Below are positions 37,211 to 45,771 of a stretch of DNA of 64,000 nucleotides, in pieces. The DNA is taken from contig DATBAV010000003.1 of the NCBI GenBank assembly GCA_036271315.1, positions 62,001-126,000 on the forward strand. Direction: 5' to 3'. Numbering within the stretch: the stretch's first letter is position 1; each line of letters opens with the position of its first letter. A program made the translations under genes and the position numbers. The notes under the pieces are model-generated. The model searched no databases. It had not been told where the DNA came from and saw only the letters and a program-made list of their open reading frames with translations. The stretch is from VRUE01 sp036271315 (GTDB lineage Bacteria; Actinomycetota; Thermoleophilia; Solirubrobacterales; 70-9).

Positions 37211-38116
37211 CTACCCCACCTCGGTATCGCGGTGCTTCAGATGCACCACCACATCCTCGCGCCCCTCCAGCTCGCGGCGGATGCGGTCGGCGACGGTGAT
37301 CGAGCGGTGGCGGCCGCCGGTGCAGCCGATCGCGATCGTCAGGTGGCTCTTGCCCTCGGCCACGTAGGCGGGGACGAGGAAGTCGAGCAGCGGCAGCAGC
37401 CGCCCGTAGAACTCGCCGGCTTGGGTCCCGGACTCGACGTACTCGCGGACCCGCTCGTCGAGCCCGGTCAGCGGGCGCAGGTCGTCGACGTAGTGCGGGT
37501 TGGGCAGGAAGCGCACGTCGAGGGTGAGGTCGGCATCGTGGGGCGGCCCGTTCTTGAAGCCGAAGGTGAGCAGGGTCAGCGCCATCTTGCCGGTCTCGTG
37601 GTGGTCGAGCATGTCCTCGGCGATCCGCCGCCGCAGCATCGCCCCGGTCAGGCTGCCGGTGTCCATGACGATGTCGGCGCGCTCGCGCAGCGGCGCCAGC
37701 AGCTCGCGCTCGGCGCGAATTCCATCGACGATCCGGCCTTCCGGCGCCAGCGGGTGGCGGCGGCGCGTCTCCTTATAGCGGTCGACCAGCGTCTCCTCGT
37801 CGGCCTCGAGGAAGAGCACGGTCGGTTTCAGGCCCTCGGCCTCGAGGTCGTCGAGCACCTGCAGCAGGTCGTCGAAGTAGTCGCCACCGCGCACGTCGGA
37901 GACGACCGCGGCGCACTCAACCCCGCTGCCCTCGTGGCGGAAGAGCTCGCCGAGGCTGCCGATCATCCGCGGTGGCAGGTTGTCGACGCAGAAGTAGCCG
38001 CCGTCCTCGAAGGCGGCGATCGCTTCCGACTTGCCGGCGCCGGAGTGGCCGGTGATCACGACCAGCTCCACCTCGCGCCCGGCCTTTGCCTCCGCCGCCT
38101 CTTTCGTGCTCGCCAT
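37211..38116 (-). CDS. rapZ: RapZ-family nucleotide-binding protein
   Basis: 301-residue P-loop protein (YvcJ/RapZ). Walker A GHSGAGKS (23-30), the conserved GYFCVDNLPP, and the C-terminal RNA/ligand domain with DLTLDVRFLPNPHY and IAIGCTGGRHRS. In E. coli RapZ governs glmS small RNAs; in actinobacteria its role is less clear. Its ATG overlaps the uvrC stop (TGATG). Confidence 0.95.
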   Translation of the reverse strand: MASTKEAAEAKAGREVELVVITGHSGAGKSEAIAAFEDGGYFCVDNLPPRMIGSLGELFRHEGSGVECAAVVSDVRGGDYFDDLLQVLDDLEAEGLKPTVLFLEADEETLVDRYKETRRRHPLAPEGRIVDGIRAERELLAPLRERADIVMDTGSLTGAMLRRRIAEDMLDHHETGKMALTLLTFGFKNGPPHDADLTLDVRFLPNPHYVDDLRPLTGLDERVREYVESGTQAGEFYGRLLPLLDFLVPAYVAEGKSHLTIAIGCTGGRHRSITVADRIRRELEGREDVVVHLKHRDTEVG

Positions 38117-40014
38117 CAGCCCGTCCTGTTGAGTTGCTCGTGGATCTCGCGGGCTACCTTGCCAGGCAGGCCGGGCACCATTTCCAGTTCCTCGCGAGTG
38201 GCGGCGAGGAAGCGCTCTGGGGAGCCGAAATGCTGCAGCAGCGCACGCTTGCGGACCGGCCCGATCCCCTTCAGCTCGTCGAGCACCGAGCCGGTCATCG
38301 CCCGGTCGCGACGACCGCGGTGGTGTTCGATCGCGAAGCGGTGCGCCTCGTCGCGCACCCGCTGCAGCAGCTTCGATGCCTCCGAGTCGGCGGCGAGGTC
38401 GACCGGCTCCGAGCGTCCCGGCACGTAAACCTCCTCCTCGCGCTTGGCGAGGCTGATCACGGTCACGCCGCGATCGACGAAGGGCTTCAGCGCCCGCATC
38501 CCCGCCGCCAGCTGACCCTTGCCGCCGTCGATCATGATCAGCGCCGGCAGGGCGGAGAAGCTGGCGTCGCGCTTGCTGTCGTGCGGCGAAAGGTCGACCT
38601 GCTCGAGGTAGCGGTTCATCCGCCGCCCCAGGACCTCTTCCATCGAGGCGAAGTCGTCGGGACCGTCGCCGCGCCCTTCTCCACTTTCACCGCGCACGCG
38701 GAAGCGCCGGTAGTCGGACTTCTTGGTCGCACCCCCCTCGAACACCACCATCGAGGCAACGGTGTGCTCGCCGCCGATGTTGGAGATGTCGAAGCCCTCG
38801 ATCCGCACCGGCAGGTCGGCCATGCCAAGCGCATCGCGCAGGCTGGCCAGCGACTCGACTCGGCGCTGGCGGCGGTGCTCGCGGCGCAGCCGGTCCTGGT
38901 CGAGGGCAAGCTTGGCGTTGCGCTCGGCCAGCTCGCGCAGGCGCCGCTTGTCGCCGCGCTCGGCGACCCGTACCTCGACCGCGCTGCCGCGGCGCTCGCT
39001 CAGCGCCGCTTCGAGCAGCTCGACCCGCTCGCTCAGGTAGGGGCCGACGATCACCGTGCGCGGCATCGCCGGCGAAGCCGAGTAGTACTGGCCGACGAAC
39101 TCCTCGGCGACCTCGGCGAGGTCGCGTTCGGCCTGGTTGTCGAGGTAGAAGCTCTGGCGCTCGGCGAGGATGCCGTCGCGCACCTGGAAGACCTGGGCGT
39201 TGGCGTCCTGTCCCTCGGCGGCGACCCCGATCAGGTCGGCGGTGCCGACCGTGCCGCCAGCGACCCGCTGGCGCTCGAACAGCGAGGAGATCGCCGCCAA
39301 GCGATCGCGATGCAGGGCGGCGCGCTCGAACTCGTGCCGCCCCGCCGCCGCCTCCATCTTCTCCCGCTCGTCAGCCTCGACCTGGCGGTAGCGGCCGGAG
39401 AGGAAGTCGACGATCGCATCGATGTTGTGGCGGTACTCCTCCCGGCTGACGTAGCCGACGCAGGGCGCCCCGCAGCGCTTGATGTAGTAGTCGAGGCAGG
39501 GGCTGCCGGAGCGCCGGCCGGGCTCGCTGCCCTCGCAGGTGCGGAACTGGAAGAGCTTGCCGAGCAAGTCGAGCGTCTCGCGCACCCGCTTGGCGCTGGA
39601 GAAGGGACCGAAGTAGGCGCGGCCGGCGCGGTGCTTCTCGCGAGTGAAGTAGACCCGCGGGTAGTCCTCGTCGAGGCTGACACAGACGTAGGGGTAGGAC
39701 TTGTCGTCGCGCAGGCGGATGTTGAAGCGCGGCCGGTGGCGCTTGATGAACGTCTGCTCGGTCAACAGCGCCTCGGCCTCGGTCGAGGTGGCGAGGAACT
39801 CGATGCGCTCGACACGCGAGGTCATCCGGCCCTCGCCCTTGGCCGAGAAGTGCGAGTTGACCCGCTTGCGGATCGAGCGCGCCTTGCCGACGTAGAGGGT
39901 CTCGCCCTCGGCGCCGTGAAAGAGGTAGACGCCCGGCGAATCGGGCAGCTGGCGTCGCTGCTGGGCGATCCGTTCCGCCCGCGAGAGCTCGCTGTCGTCC
40001 CCGCCGTTGCTCAT
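38116..40014 (-). CDS. uvrC: Excinuclease ABC subunit C
   Basis: 632-residue nucleotide-excision-repair nuclease. N-terminal GIY-YIG domain (GVYLFHGAEGETLYVGKA), UVR motif (VEADEREKMEAAAGRHEFE), RNase-H-like C-terminal nuclease (RIEGFDISNIGGEHTVASM) and a terminal helix-hairpin-helix (IGPVRKRALLQHFGS). Normal length. Heads uvrC-rapZ. Confidence 0.97.
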   Translation of the reverse strand: MSNGGDDSELSRAERIAQQRRQLPDSPGVYLFHGAEGETLYVGKARSIRKRVNSHFSAKGEGRMTSRVERIEFLATSTEAEALLTEQTFIKRHRPRFNIRLRDDKSYPYVCVSLDEDYPRVYFTREKHRAGRAYFGPFSSAKRVRETLDLLGKLFQFRTCEGSEPGRRSGSPCLDYYIKRCGAPCVGYVSREEYRHNIDAIVDFLSGRYRQVEADEREKMEAAAGRHEFERAALHRDRLAAISSLFERQRVAGGTVGTADLIGVAAEGQDANAQVFQVRDGILAERQSFYLDNQAERDLAEVAEEFVGQYYSASPAMPRTVIVGPYLSERVELLEAALSERRGSAVEVRVAERGDKRRLRELAERNAKLALDQDRLRREHRRQRRVESLASLRDALGMADLPVRIEGFDISNIGGEHTVASMVVFEGGATKKSDYRRFRVRGESGEGRGDGPDDFASMEEVLGRRMNRYLEQVDLSPHDSKRDASFSALPALIMIDGGKGQLAAGMRALKPFVDRGVTVISLAKREEEVYVPGRSEPVDLAADSEASKLLQRVRDEAHRFAIEHHRGRRDRAMTGSVLDELKGIGPVRKRALLQHFGSPERFLAATREELEMVPGLPGKVAREIHEQLNRTG

Positions 40015-40089
40015 GGGTCAAAGAGTAGGCTCCTGGCCACCCGGCCAAGGTGACCCGCCGGTGAAGACTTCCCAGACACGGAGAGCGAG

Positions 40090-40923
40090 ATGACAACCCC
40101 CGCAGCCCTGACCAGCGCCCCGCCCGAGCTGAACACGCTGAAGATCGAGATCGACGGCGATATCGGGACGCTCACCCTCGACCGCCCCGATGCCTTCAAC
40201 GCGATGAGCCCGGAGATGATCGGCGAGATGACCGTCGCCTTCGCCTGGCTCGCCGACCGGGCGCCGATCCGGGCGCTGATCGTCACCGGTTCGGGCAAGG
40301 CCTTCTGCGCCGGCGGCGACGTCACCTGGTTCCAGAAGGGCGTCGAGGAAGAGGAGATCGACCTGCCCTCGGAAGTGCGCCGCGGCGCCGAGGCGCTGCA
40401 CGCGGCGATCGTCGACCTGCGCCGGATCCCCTACCCGGTGATCTGCGCCGTCAACGGCCCGGCTGCCGGCGCCGGCTTCTCGCTGGCGCTTGCCTGCGAC
40501 ATCCGCATCGCCTCCGAGTCCGCCTTCTTCGCCCCCGCCTACGGTCGCATCGGCGCCTCGCCCGACGGCGGCATGACCTACTTCCTGCCCCGCGTGGTCG
40601 GGCCGAGCCGGGCGCTGGAACTGCTGCTCGAGGATCCCAACATGAAGGCCCAGGACGCGCTCGCCGAGCGGATCGTGACCGAGGTCGTCGCGCCCGACGA
40701 GCTGATCGGGGCGGCGCGGGACAAGGCCGAGAAGCTGGCGGCCAAGGCCCCCCACTACGTGCGCATGGCGAAGGCGCTGGCCAACACCAGCATCGAGCAC
40801 ACCCTGACCGAGCACCTACAGCTGGAGCGCCACGGCATCGCCGACAGCATGGCGACCGAGGACCTGCGCAACGGCGTTGAGGCCTTCTTCGGCGGCGGCA
40901 CGCCGGAGTTCCACGGCCGCTGA
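40090..40923 (+). CDS. Enoyl-CoA hydratase/isomerase family protein
   Basis: 277-residue crotonase-fold protein. Oxyanion-hole sequences are SGKAFCAGGDV and NGPAAGAGFSLALACD; FAPAYGRIGASPDGG occupies the active-site loop. One catalytic Glu position is replaced (the region GRIGASPDGGM has Asp instead of the usual Glu), so isomerase or other crotonase chemistry is possible. Divergent from uvrC. Confidence 0.9.
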   Translation: MTTPAALTSAPPELNTLKIEIDGDIGTLTLDRPDAFNAMSPEMIGEMTVAFAWLADRAPIRALIVTGSGKAFCAGGDVTWFQKGVEEEEIDLPSEVRRGAEALHAAIVDLRRIPYPVICAVNGPAAGAGFSLALACDIRIASESAFFAPAYGRIGASPDGGMTYFLPRVVGPSRALELLLEDPNMKAQDALAERIVTEVVAPDELIGAARDKAEKLAAKAPHYVRMAKALANTSIEHTLTEHLQLERHGIADSMATEDLRNGVEAFFGGGTPEFHGR

Positions 40924-40998
40924 ACCGGAGACGAATCCCCCGCGTATGCAGGTACAGTCTTCCCCGAGCATTCGCCCCCCAGGAAAGGACTCCCAGTC

Positions 40999-41460
40999 AT
41001 GAAGAAGGTCGGCGCATTTCTAGTCCTGGCCATCGCGGCACTAGCCCTGGTCGCCTGCGGCAGCAGCAGTAGCGACAGCAGCTCGAGCACGACGGAAACC
41101 AGCGGAGGCGAAAGCCAGGCCGAGCAGGGCGGCGCGGCAAAGGAAGAAAGCAGCAGCGCGGGCAGCGGCTCGTCCTCGACCCTCAAGTTCGAAGCCGACC
41201 CCAAGGGCGAACTTGCCTACACCTCCACCAGCGAGACCGCCAAGGCGGGCAAAGTGACGGTCGAATTCAAAAACCCGCAGTCGCTCACCCACGACGTGGC
41301 GATCGAAAACGCCAACGGCGAAGAAATCGGCGCCACCGAACTGATCGCCGACGGCTCCGACACCACGACCGTCGACCTCAAACCCGGCACCTACACCTAC
41401 TTCTGCACCGTGCCCGGTCACCGCGAAGCGGGCATGGAAGGCACGCTCACCGTCAAGTAG
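40999..41460 (+). CDS. Cupredoxin (plastocyanin-like) lipoprotein
   Basis: 153 residues. Lipoprotein signal with lipobox LVAC (Cys20), a Ser-rich linker (about 21-58), then a type-1 copper domain with His ligand in LTHDV and the Cys-His-Met cluster CTVPGHREAGM. Probable surface-anchored electron carrier, consistent with the ccm genes nearby. Good AGGAAAGG ribosome site upstream of ATG. Confidence 0.93.
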   Translation: MKKVGAFLVLAIAALALVACGSSSSDSSSSTTETSGGESQAEQGGAAKEESSSAGSGSSSTLKFEADPKGELAYTSTSETAKAGKVTVEFKNPQSLTHDVAIENANGEEIGATELIADGSDTTTVDLKPGTYTYFCTVPGHREAGMEGTLTVK

Positions 41461-41472
41461 GCGAGGTGGCAC

Positions 41473-41898
41473 GTGAGTCGCTGGGAGACAACCAGCACTC
41501 TGGAGGCCGGGGTCAGCCCGGCCTCCGTTTGGCAGAAGGCCTATGCGGACGCCGCAGCCTGGCCGAAGTGGAACGCCGAGATCAAGCGAGCCCAGCTTGA
41601 CGGGCCTCTGGCGCAGGGTGCCAAGGCGAAGATCGTCTTCGGCACCGGCCTGCGCCTGCGCTTTCATGTGGTCGAGTTCGAGGACGGCCGGCTCTTCACC
41701 GACGAGTCCCGCCTGCCCGGCGCCCGCATGGGCCACCGTCATCTGGTCGAGCCGACCGAGAGCGGCAGCCGCCTCACCAACACCATCTACATTGAGGGTC
41801 CGCTGGCGCCTTTTTGGCGCCGGATCATGGGACCAGCAGCGGCGCGAGCCCTGCCCGACGCCCAGCGTGCGGCGGTCGATCTGGCGCAGGCGGCATGA
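41473..41898 (+). CDS. SRPBCC (START-like) family protein
   Basis: 141 residues beginning SRWETTSTLEAGVSPASVWQ with the typical WPKWNAEIKRAQLDG start of the polyketide-cyclase/ligand-binding fold. Hydrophobic ligand binding likely; function unknown. GTG start, 12 nt after the cupredoxin stop, so co-transcribed. Confidence 0.82.
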   Translation: MSRWETTSTLEAGVSPASVWQKAYADAAAWPKWNAEIKRAQLDGPLAQGAKAKIVFGTGLRLRFHVVEFEDGRLFTDESRLPGARMGHRHLVEPTESGSRLTNTIYIEGPLAPFWRRIMGPAAARALPDAQRAAVDLAQAA

Positions 41899-41919
41899 GC
41901 GTGCTCGGGAAGTCCGCAA

Positions 41920-42528
41920 ATGGTTGATGGCGACATCCGTCCCCGCCTGGCGACGGCGGCCGACGCCGCAGCGATCACCTCAACGCTGAGCGCCGCCTTC
42001 GACGCCGACCCTCTCTGGAGTTGGGCCTTTCCAGACGACGAAAAGCGCCCCACGCAGTACCAAACCTTCTTCGGCCTCTTCGTCGAGAGCGCGATCCCAA
42101 ACGGCTGGGTCTGGACCATCGATCAAGCCGCCGCCGTGGCCGTATGGACGCCGCCGGGCAAGAGCGAGCTGAGCGAGGAAGCGGAGGCAAAGATCAAGCC
42201 GTTCCTCGAGGCCGAGCTTGGCGCTCACGCCGAGGCCGTGTCGCAGGTGTTCGCCTCATTCGAGGCAGCCTGCCCCGATGACGCGGACTTCTACTACCTG
42301 AGTCTTCTCGGTACCCACCCAGACCACCGTGGCCGCGGGCTCGGGATGGAGCTACTGGGCGCGAACCTGGCCCAAATCGACGCCGAGTCCATGCCCGCCT
42401 ACCTGGAGTCGAGCAACCCGGCCAACGACAGTCGCTACGAACGACTCGGATTTGAGCCGCGCACCGAGTTCTCGACCCCCGAAGGCCAGCACACCGTCAC
42501 GACAATGTGGCGCAAATCGCAGTACTAG
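41920..42528 (+). CDS. GNAT family N-acetyltransferase
   Basis: 202 residues with the acetyl-CoA motif LLGTHPDHRGRGLGMELL (R/Q-x-x-G-x-G/A) and the C-terminal SRYERLGFEPR. N-terminal half has extra helices as in puromycin-type N-acetyltransferases. Substrate unknown. Its stop overlaps the convergent HNH gene stop (CTAG). Confidence 0.9.
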   Translation: MVDGDIRPRLATAADAAAITSTLSAAFDADPLWSWAFPDDEKRPTQYQTFFGLFVESAIPNGWVWTIDQAAAVAVWTPPGKSELSEEAEAKIKPFLEAELGAHAEAVSQVFASFEAACPDDADFYYLSLLGTHPDHRGRGLGMELLGANLAQIDAESMPAYLESSNPANDSRYERLGFEPRTEFSTPEGQHTVTTMWRKSQY

Positions 42529-43028
42529 CTTGCCGGCTTCAACATCTCTCTAGTGCGGTTCATCTTCTCGTGGATCAGCGCCATGGCCACCGCGCCGGCC
42601 TCGTCGTATAGATCGGCCACCACCGAACCGAGCTCATACGGTGGCTCGTATGGATAAGAAGCCAAGAACTCCTGCATGCGTTGGTGGCGCTCAGCCGCAT
42701 CTGGACCGGCTCGTTGGATGATGAAGTCACGCCAGTCATTTCCGTGCTTCGTGGAGTTACAGGCGTTGCAAGCGGGAACGATGTTGCCCCAGGCATCGAG
42801 GCCAAGGTCCTTCTTGTTGATCGGGATGAGATGGTCGCCGCAGACTCGCGAGGGTGTCAGGCCTTCACCGCAAAAACAACAACGACCGTCGAAGAACGCC
42901 AACACCTCCCCCTTGAGGTGCTTCTTGGCAAAAGGCTCGAGACCGCGCTCGAGGTCGTATGCCTTCCCCATTTCCTGGAGGAAGATTCGAACCGCGGTAT
43001 TCGCTATGTCGGATCGCGACCTGGCCAC
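42525..43028 (-). CDS. HNH endonuclease
   Basis: 167-residue nuclease with a zinc-finger HNH core: CCFCGEGL...CGDHLIPINKKDLGLDAWGNIVPACNACNSTKHG. The DH, central N and second CxxC plus KH are all in place. Stand-alone, with no methylase or specificity partner beside it; base composition is slightly less G/C-biased than neighbours, which hints at acquisition. GTG start at 43028. Could be a restriction-type or mobile nuclease. Confidence 0.88.
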   Translation of the reverse strand: MARSRSDIANTAVRIFLQEMGKAYDLERGLEPFAKKHLKGEVLAFFDGRCCFCGEGLTPSRVCGDHLIPINKKDLGLDAWGNIVPACNACNSTKHGNDWRDFIIQRAGPDAAERHQRMQEFLASYPYEPPYELGSVVADLYDEAGAVAMALIHEKMNRTREMLKPAS

Positions 43029-43066
43029 GTAACCACCCTAGTGGTCGATGAGCGGTCGAGAAACGC

Positions 43067-43540
43067 TTACTCGCCGGGAGCCATCACGCGGGTGACGCTG
43101 TCGCCGACGAAGCAGGGCTTCTCGTTGCCCTCGACCTCGAGGGTGAAGCGGGTGATGACCTCGTACCAGCCGCCGCCCTTCTCATCGACCGAGACGACCT
43201 CGGCGCGGCCGCGCACGGGGGCACCGACGGGCACCGGGGCCGGGAAGCGGATCTTGTTCCAGCCGTAGTTGACCCCGAGGGCGAAGCCGGTTGAGGAGAT
43301 CAGCTCCTTGCGGAAGCCATCGACCAGGGAGAGCGTCAGGTTGCCGTGGGCGATCGTGGTGCCAAAGGGGCTCTCGGCCTTGGCGCGCTCGACGTCAACG
43401 TGGATCCACTGGTCGTCGCCGGAGAGGTCGGCAAAGGTGTCGATGTCCTGCTGGGTGACCGTGCGCCACTCGCTCGGGCCGATCTCCTGCCCGACCAGAG
43501 CCCGCATGCCCTCGACACCCTGTACCTCGACGCTTGCCAT
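43067..43540 (-). CDS. MaoC family dehydratase
   Basis: 157-residue hot-dog-fold hydratase. The (R)-hydratase motif FADLSGDDQWIHVD followed by A..SPFGTTIAHGNLTLSL is complete, with catalytic Asp and His. Acts on enoyl-CoA in fatty-acid or polyester metabolism. ATG 43540 is used; the frame upstream runs antisense to the RTX gene. Confidence 0.93.
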   Translation of the reverse strand: MASVEVQGVEGMRALVGQEIGPSEWRTVTQQDIDTFADLSGDDQWIHVDVERAKAESPFGTTIAHGNLTLSLVDGFRKELISSTGFALGVNYGWNKIRFPAPVPVGAPVRGRAEVVSVDEKGGGWYEVITRFTLEVEGNEKPCFVGDSVTRVMAPGE

Positions 43541-43651
43541 CGGCGCCAGTCTAATCGCAGCGCGTCGGTCGGGCAGGGTTGGCTCAAATCGAGCCACGTT
43601 TGCGTGAAACGCTCCAAGTGCGACTGAAACCTGTTGAAAGGGGGGAGTGAC

Positions 43652-45748
43652 ATGAGAGTGCAACCGCGCCGACTTCTCGCCCTTCTTGCCTTGCCATGCG
43701 CCCTCTTGATCTTCCCCGCCTGCGGCGCCGCGGCCCCGAGCTGCGCCGAAGGCCCGGAAACCGTCGGGACGACGGTCATCGGCACGCCCTGCGCAGACGT
43801 GATCCGCATGCAGCGCGACGTCACCGTCGCCTTCGGCGAAGGCGACGACGACGTGATCTACGGCCAGCGCGGTAACGACAGCATCTTCGGCGGCGAAGGC
43901 AACGACCGGCTTTATGGAGGGGTCGGCGATGACCGGCTCCGCGGCGGCCCCGGCGACGACCGGCTCTCCGGCGGCTTCGGCGCCGATTCCCTGGATGGCG
44001 AAGAAGGCAACGACTTCGACCGCGGCGACGCGACGATCGACTTCATCGGGGACTCGGGCGGCGGCAACGACACCATCAGCTTTGCGACCGGGGTGACACC
44101 GGGCTTTCCCAACGAAGGATCGTTCTTCACCAACGCTGGCTTCCCGCCGGGAGCCGAGGGGCGCGGCGTCTACATCGATCTCGGCGACAATTTCGCCAAC
44201 GACGGGCAGGCGCCCTCGGGCGGGGGCTTCGACGAACCGCTGGCCCCGGCCACCGACTTCAGCGCCTTCGAGACCGTGGTCGGCACGCCCTTTCCCGACT
44301 ACATCGTCGGCACCAGCGGCCCGGAGACCTTCTACGGCGGCGGCGGCGCGGACCTGATCGACGGGGGCGGGGGCGGCGATGTCGCCCACGGTGGCGCCGG
44401 CGAAGACGGCTGCGTCAATGTCGGGACGGACGACTGCGAGCTCTCCGGCGAAGAAATCAAACTGCGCAATCCCGGCGGGATCGCGGTCGGCGTCATGGCC
44501 CCCGGCGGCCCCGGAGGGCCGGCCGTCTACCTGACCGGCAGCAACCGGGATGACCTGGTGACGGCGAGCTACGCACCGGGAGCGGTCACCTTCACCCTGG
44601 CTGCGGGCAGCGAAGGACAGTTCGATGCGGCGGAGGCGATGGCGGGAGGCTGCTCCGCGCCAAGCGGGGGATCGGTCTCCTGCCCGGTACCGGAAACCCC
44701 CGACTCGATCCTGCTCGCCGGCCTGGCGGGTAACGACGAACTCTCCGCCCCCGGCCTGCCCGAATCCGTCTCGGTCGTCGTCCTGGGGAACGAAGGCGAC
44801 GACTTCCTCACCGGCGGCGAAACCGAAGACGCGCTCGTCGACGGCGCTGGCGATGACACAGTGGAGGCCGGCGGGCGCGACGACGCGCTGCCCAACAACG
44901 GTGGCGCCGACCGGCTCCACGCCGGCGCCGGAGAGGATCTCTTCATCTCCAACGAGGTCTGCGGTGGCGATCTCCTCGATGGCGGCGGCGATCGCGACAA
45001 CGCCAACTGGGCCAACTTCAAATCCGGGGTGACAATCGACATGGCCCAGCGTGTCGCCGGCTTGATCGGCCCCCAGGGCGAAGCGCACTGCAACAGCGCC
45101 GACGAACTGACGAGCCTGCAGGCGATCGAGGACATCGAGGCCACCAACGGCGCCGACAACCTGATCGGCGACGACGGGCCCAACCAGCTGCTGGGCCGGG
45201 AAGGGCCGGACAACTTCTTCGCCGGTGGCGGCGACGACCTGTTGCTAGTCAACTCCGGCGACGCCGACCCAATCGTCGACTGCGGCGCGGGCTTCGACAC
45301 GGCGCTGATCGACTTCGCGCCGATCGTCGACGGTGCGCCCATCGGCTGCGAGTCGGTGGAAGAACGCGCCCCGAACAGCTTCCGCCCGCCGGACACGCCG
45401 CTGAACCCTGAACCCAAGCTGCCGGCGACGGAACCTCCCCCTCCACCGCCGCCCCCGAAGCCACCGAAGCCAGACCGGAAGCCGCCGGCGACCCGCCTGC
45501 GCCATCGTCCGGCGGCGCTCCTCCTCGCCGCTGGTCCGCGCCGCCGCGTCTCCTTCGCCTTCGCCGCCTCCGAGCCCGGCGCCAGCTTCCACTGCAAACT
45601 CGACGGCCAGCCCTGGCGCCCCTGTCGCTCACCGCGGAGCTACCTCGTCGCGCCCGGACGACACACCTTCCGCGTCTTCGCAATCGACGCTGCCGGCAAC
45701 CCCGACCGCTCACCGGCGAGATTCGGCTTCCGGGTCCGCTCCCGCTGA
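43652..45748 (+). CDS. RTX-repeat secreted protein with C-terminal Ig-like domain
   Basis: 698 residues. Signal peptide (LLALLALPCALLIFPAC; Cys context FPAC is a poor lipobox, so SPI cleavage is as likely), then calcium-binding GGxGxD nonapeptides at about 50-110 (GGEGNDRLYGGVGDDRLRGG) and in two further clusters (about 225-250 and 370-440, 490-530). A Pro-rich linker (PPPPPPPPKPPKP) leads to an Ig-like module with Cys pair (FHCKLDG...PCRSP), usual in actinobacterial surface proteins. ATG 43652 follows AGGGGGGAG. Confidence 0.85.
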   Translation: MRVQPRRLLALLALPCALLIFPACGAAAPSCAEGPETVGTTVIGTPCADVIRMQRDVTVAFGEGDDDVIYGQRGNDSIFGGEGNDRLYGGVGDDRLRGGPGDDRLSGGFGADSLDGEEGNDFDRGDATIDFIGDSGGGNDTISFATGVTPGFPNEGSFFTNAGFPPGAEGRGVYIDLGDNFANDGQAPSGGGFDEPLAPATDFSAFETVVGTPFPDYIVGTSGPETFYGGGGADLIDGGGGGDVAHGGAGEDGCVNVGTDDCELSGEEIKLRNPGGIAVGVMAPGGPGGPAVYLTGSNRDDLVTASYAPGAVTFTLAAGSEGQFDAAEAMAGGCSAPSGGSVSCPVPETPDSILLAGLAGNDELSAPGLPESVSVVVLGNEGDDFLTGGETEDALVDGAGDDTVEAGGRDDALPNNGGADRLHAGAGEDLFISNEVCGGDLLDGGGDRDNANWANFKSGVTIDMAQRVAGLIGPQGEAHCNSADELTSLQAIEDIEATNGADNLIGDDGPNQLLGREGPDNFFAGGGDDLLLVNSGDADPIVDCGAGFDTALIDFAPIVDGAPIGCESVEERAPNSFRPPDTPLNPEPKLPATEPPPPPPPPKPPKPDRKPPATRLRHRPAALLLAAGPRRRVSFAFAASEPGASFHCKLDGQPWRPCRSPRSYLVAPGRHTFRVFAIDAAGNPDRSPARFGFRVRSR

Positions 45749-45771
45749 GCCACGATTCGAGAGGCACGGCC

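Noticed and set aside
38086..40053. 655-codon plus-strand open frame
   Set aside because: Antisense to uvrC, whose motifs are unmistakable.
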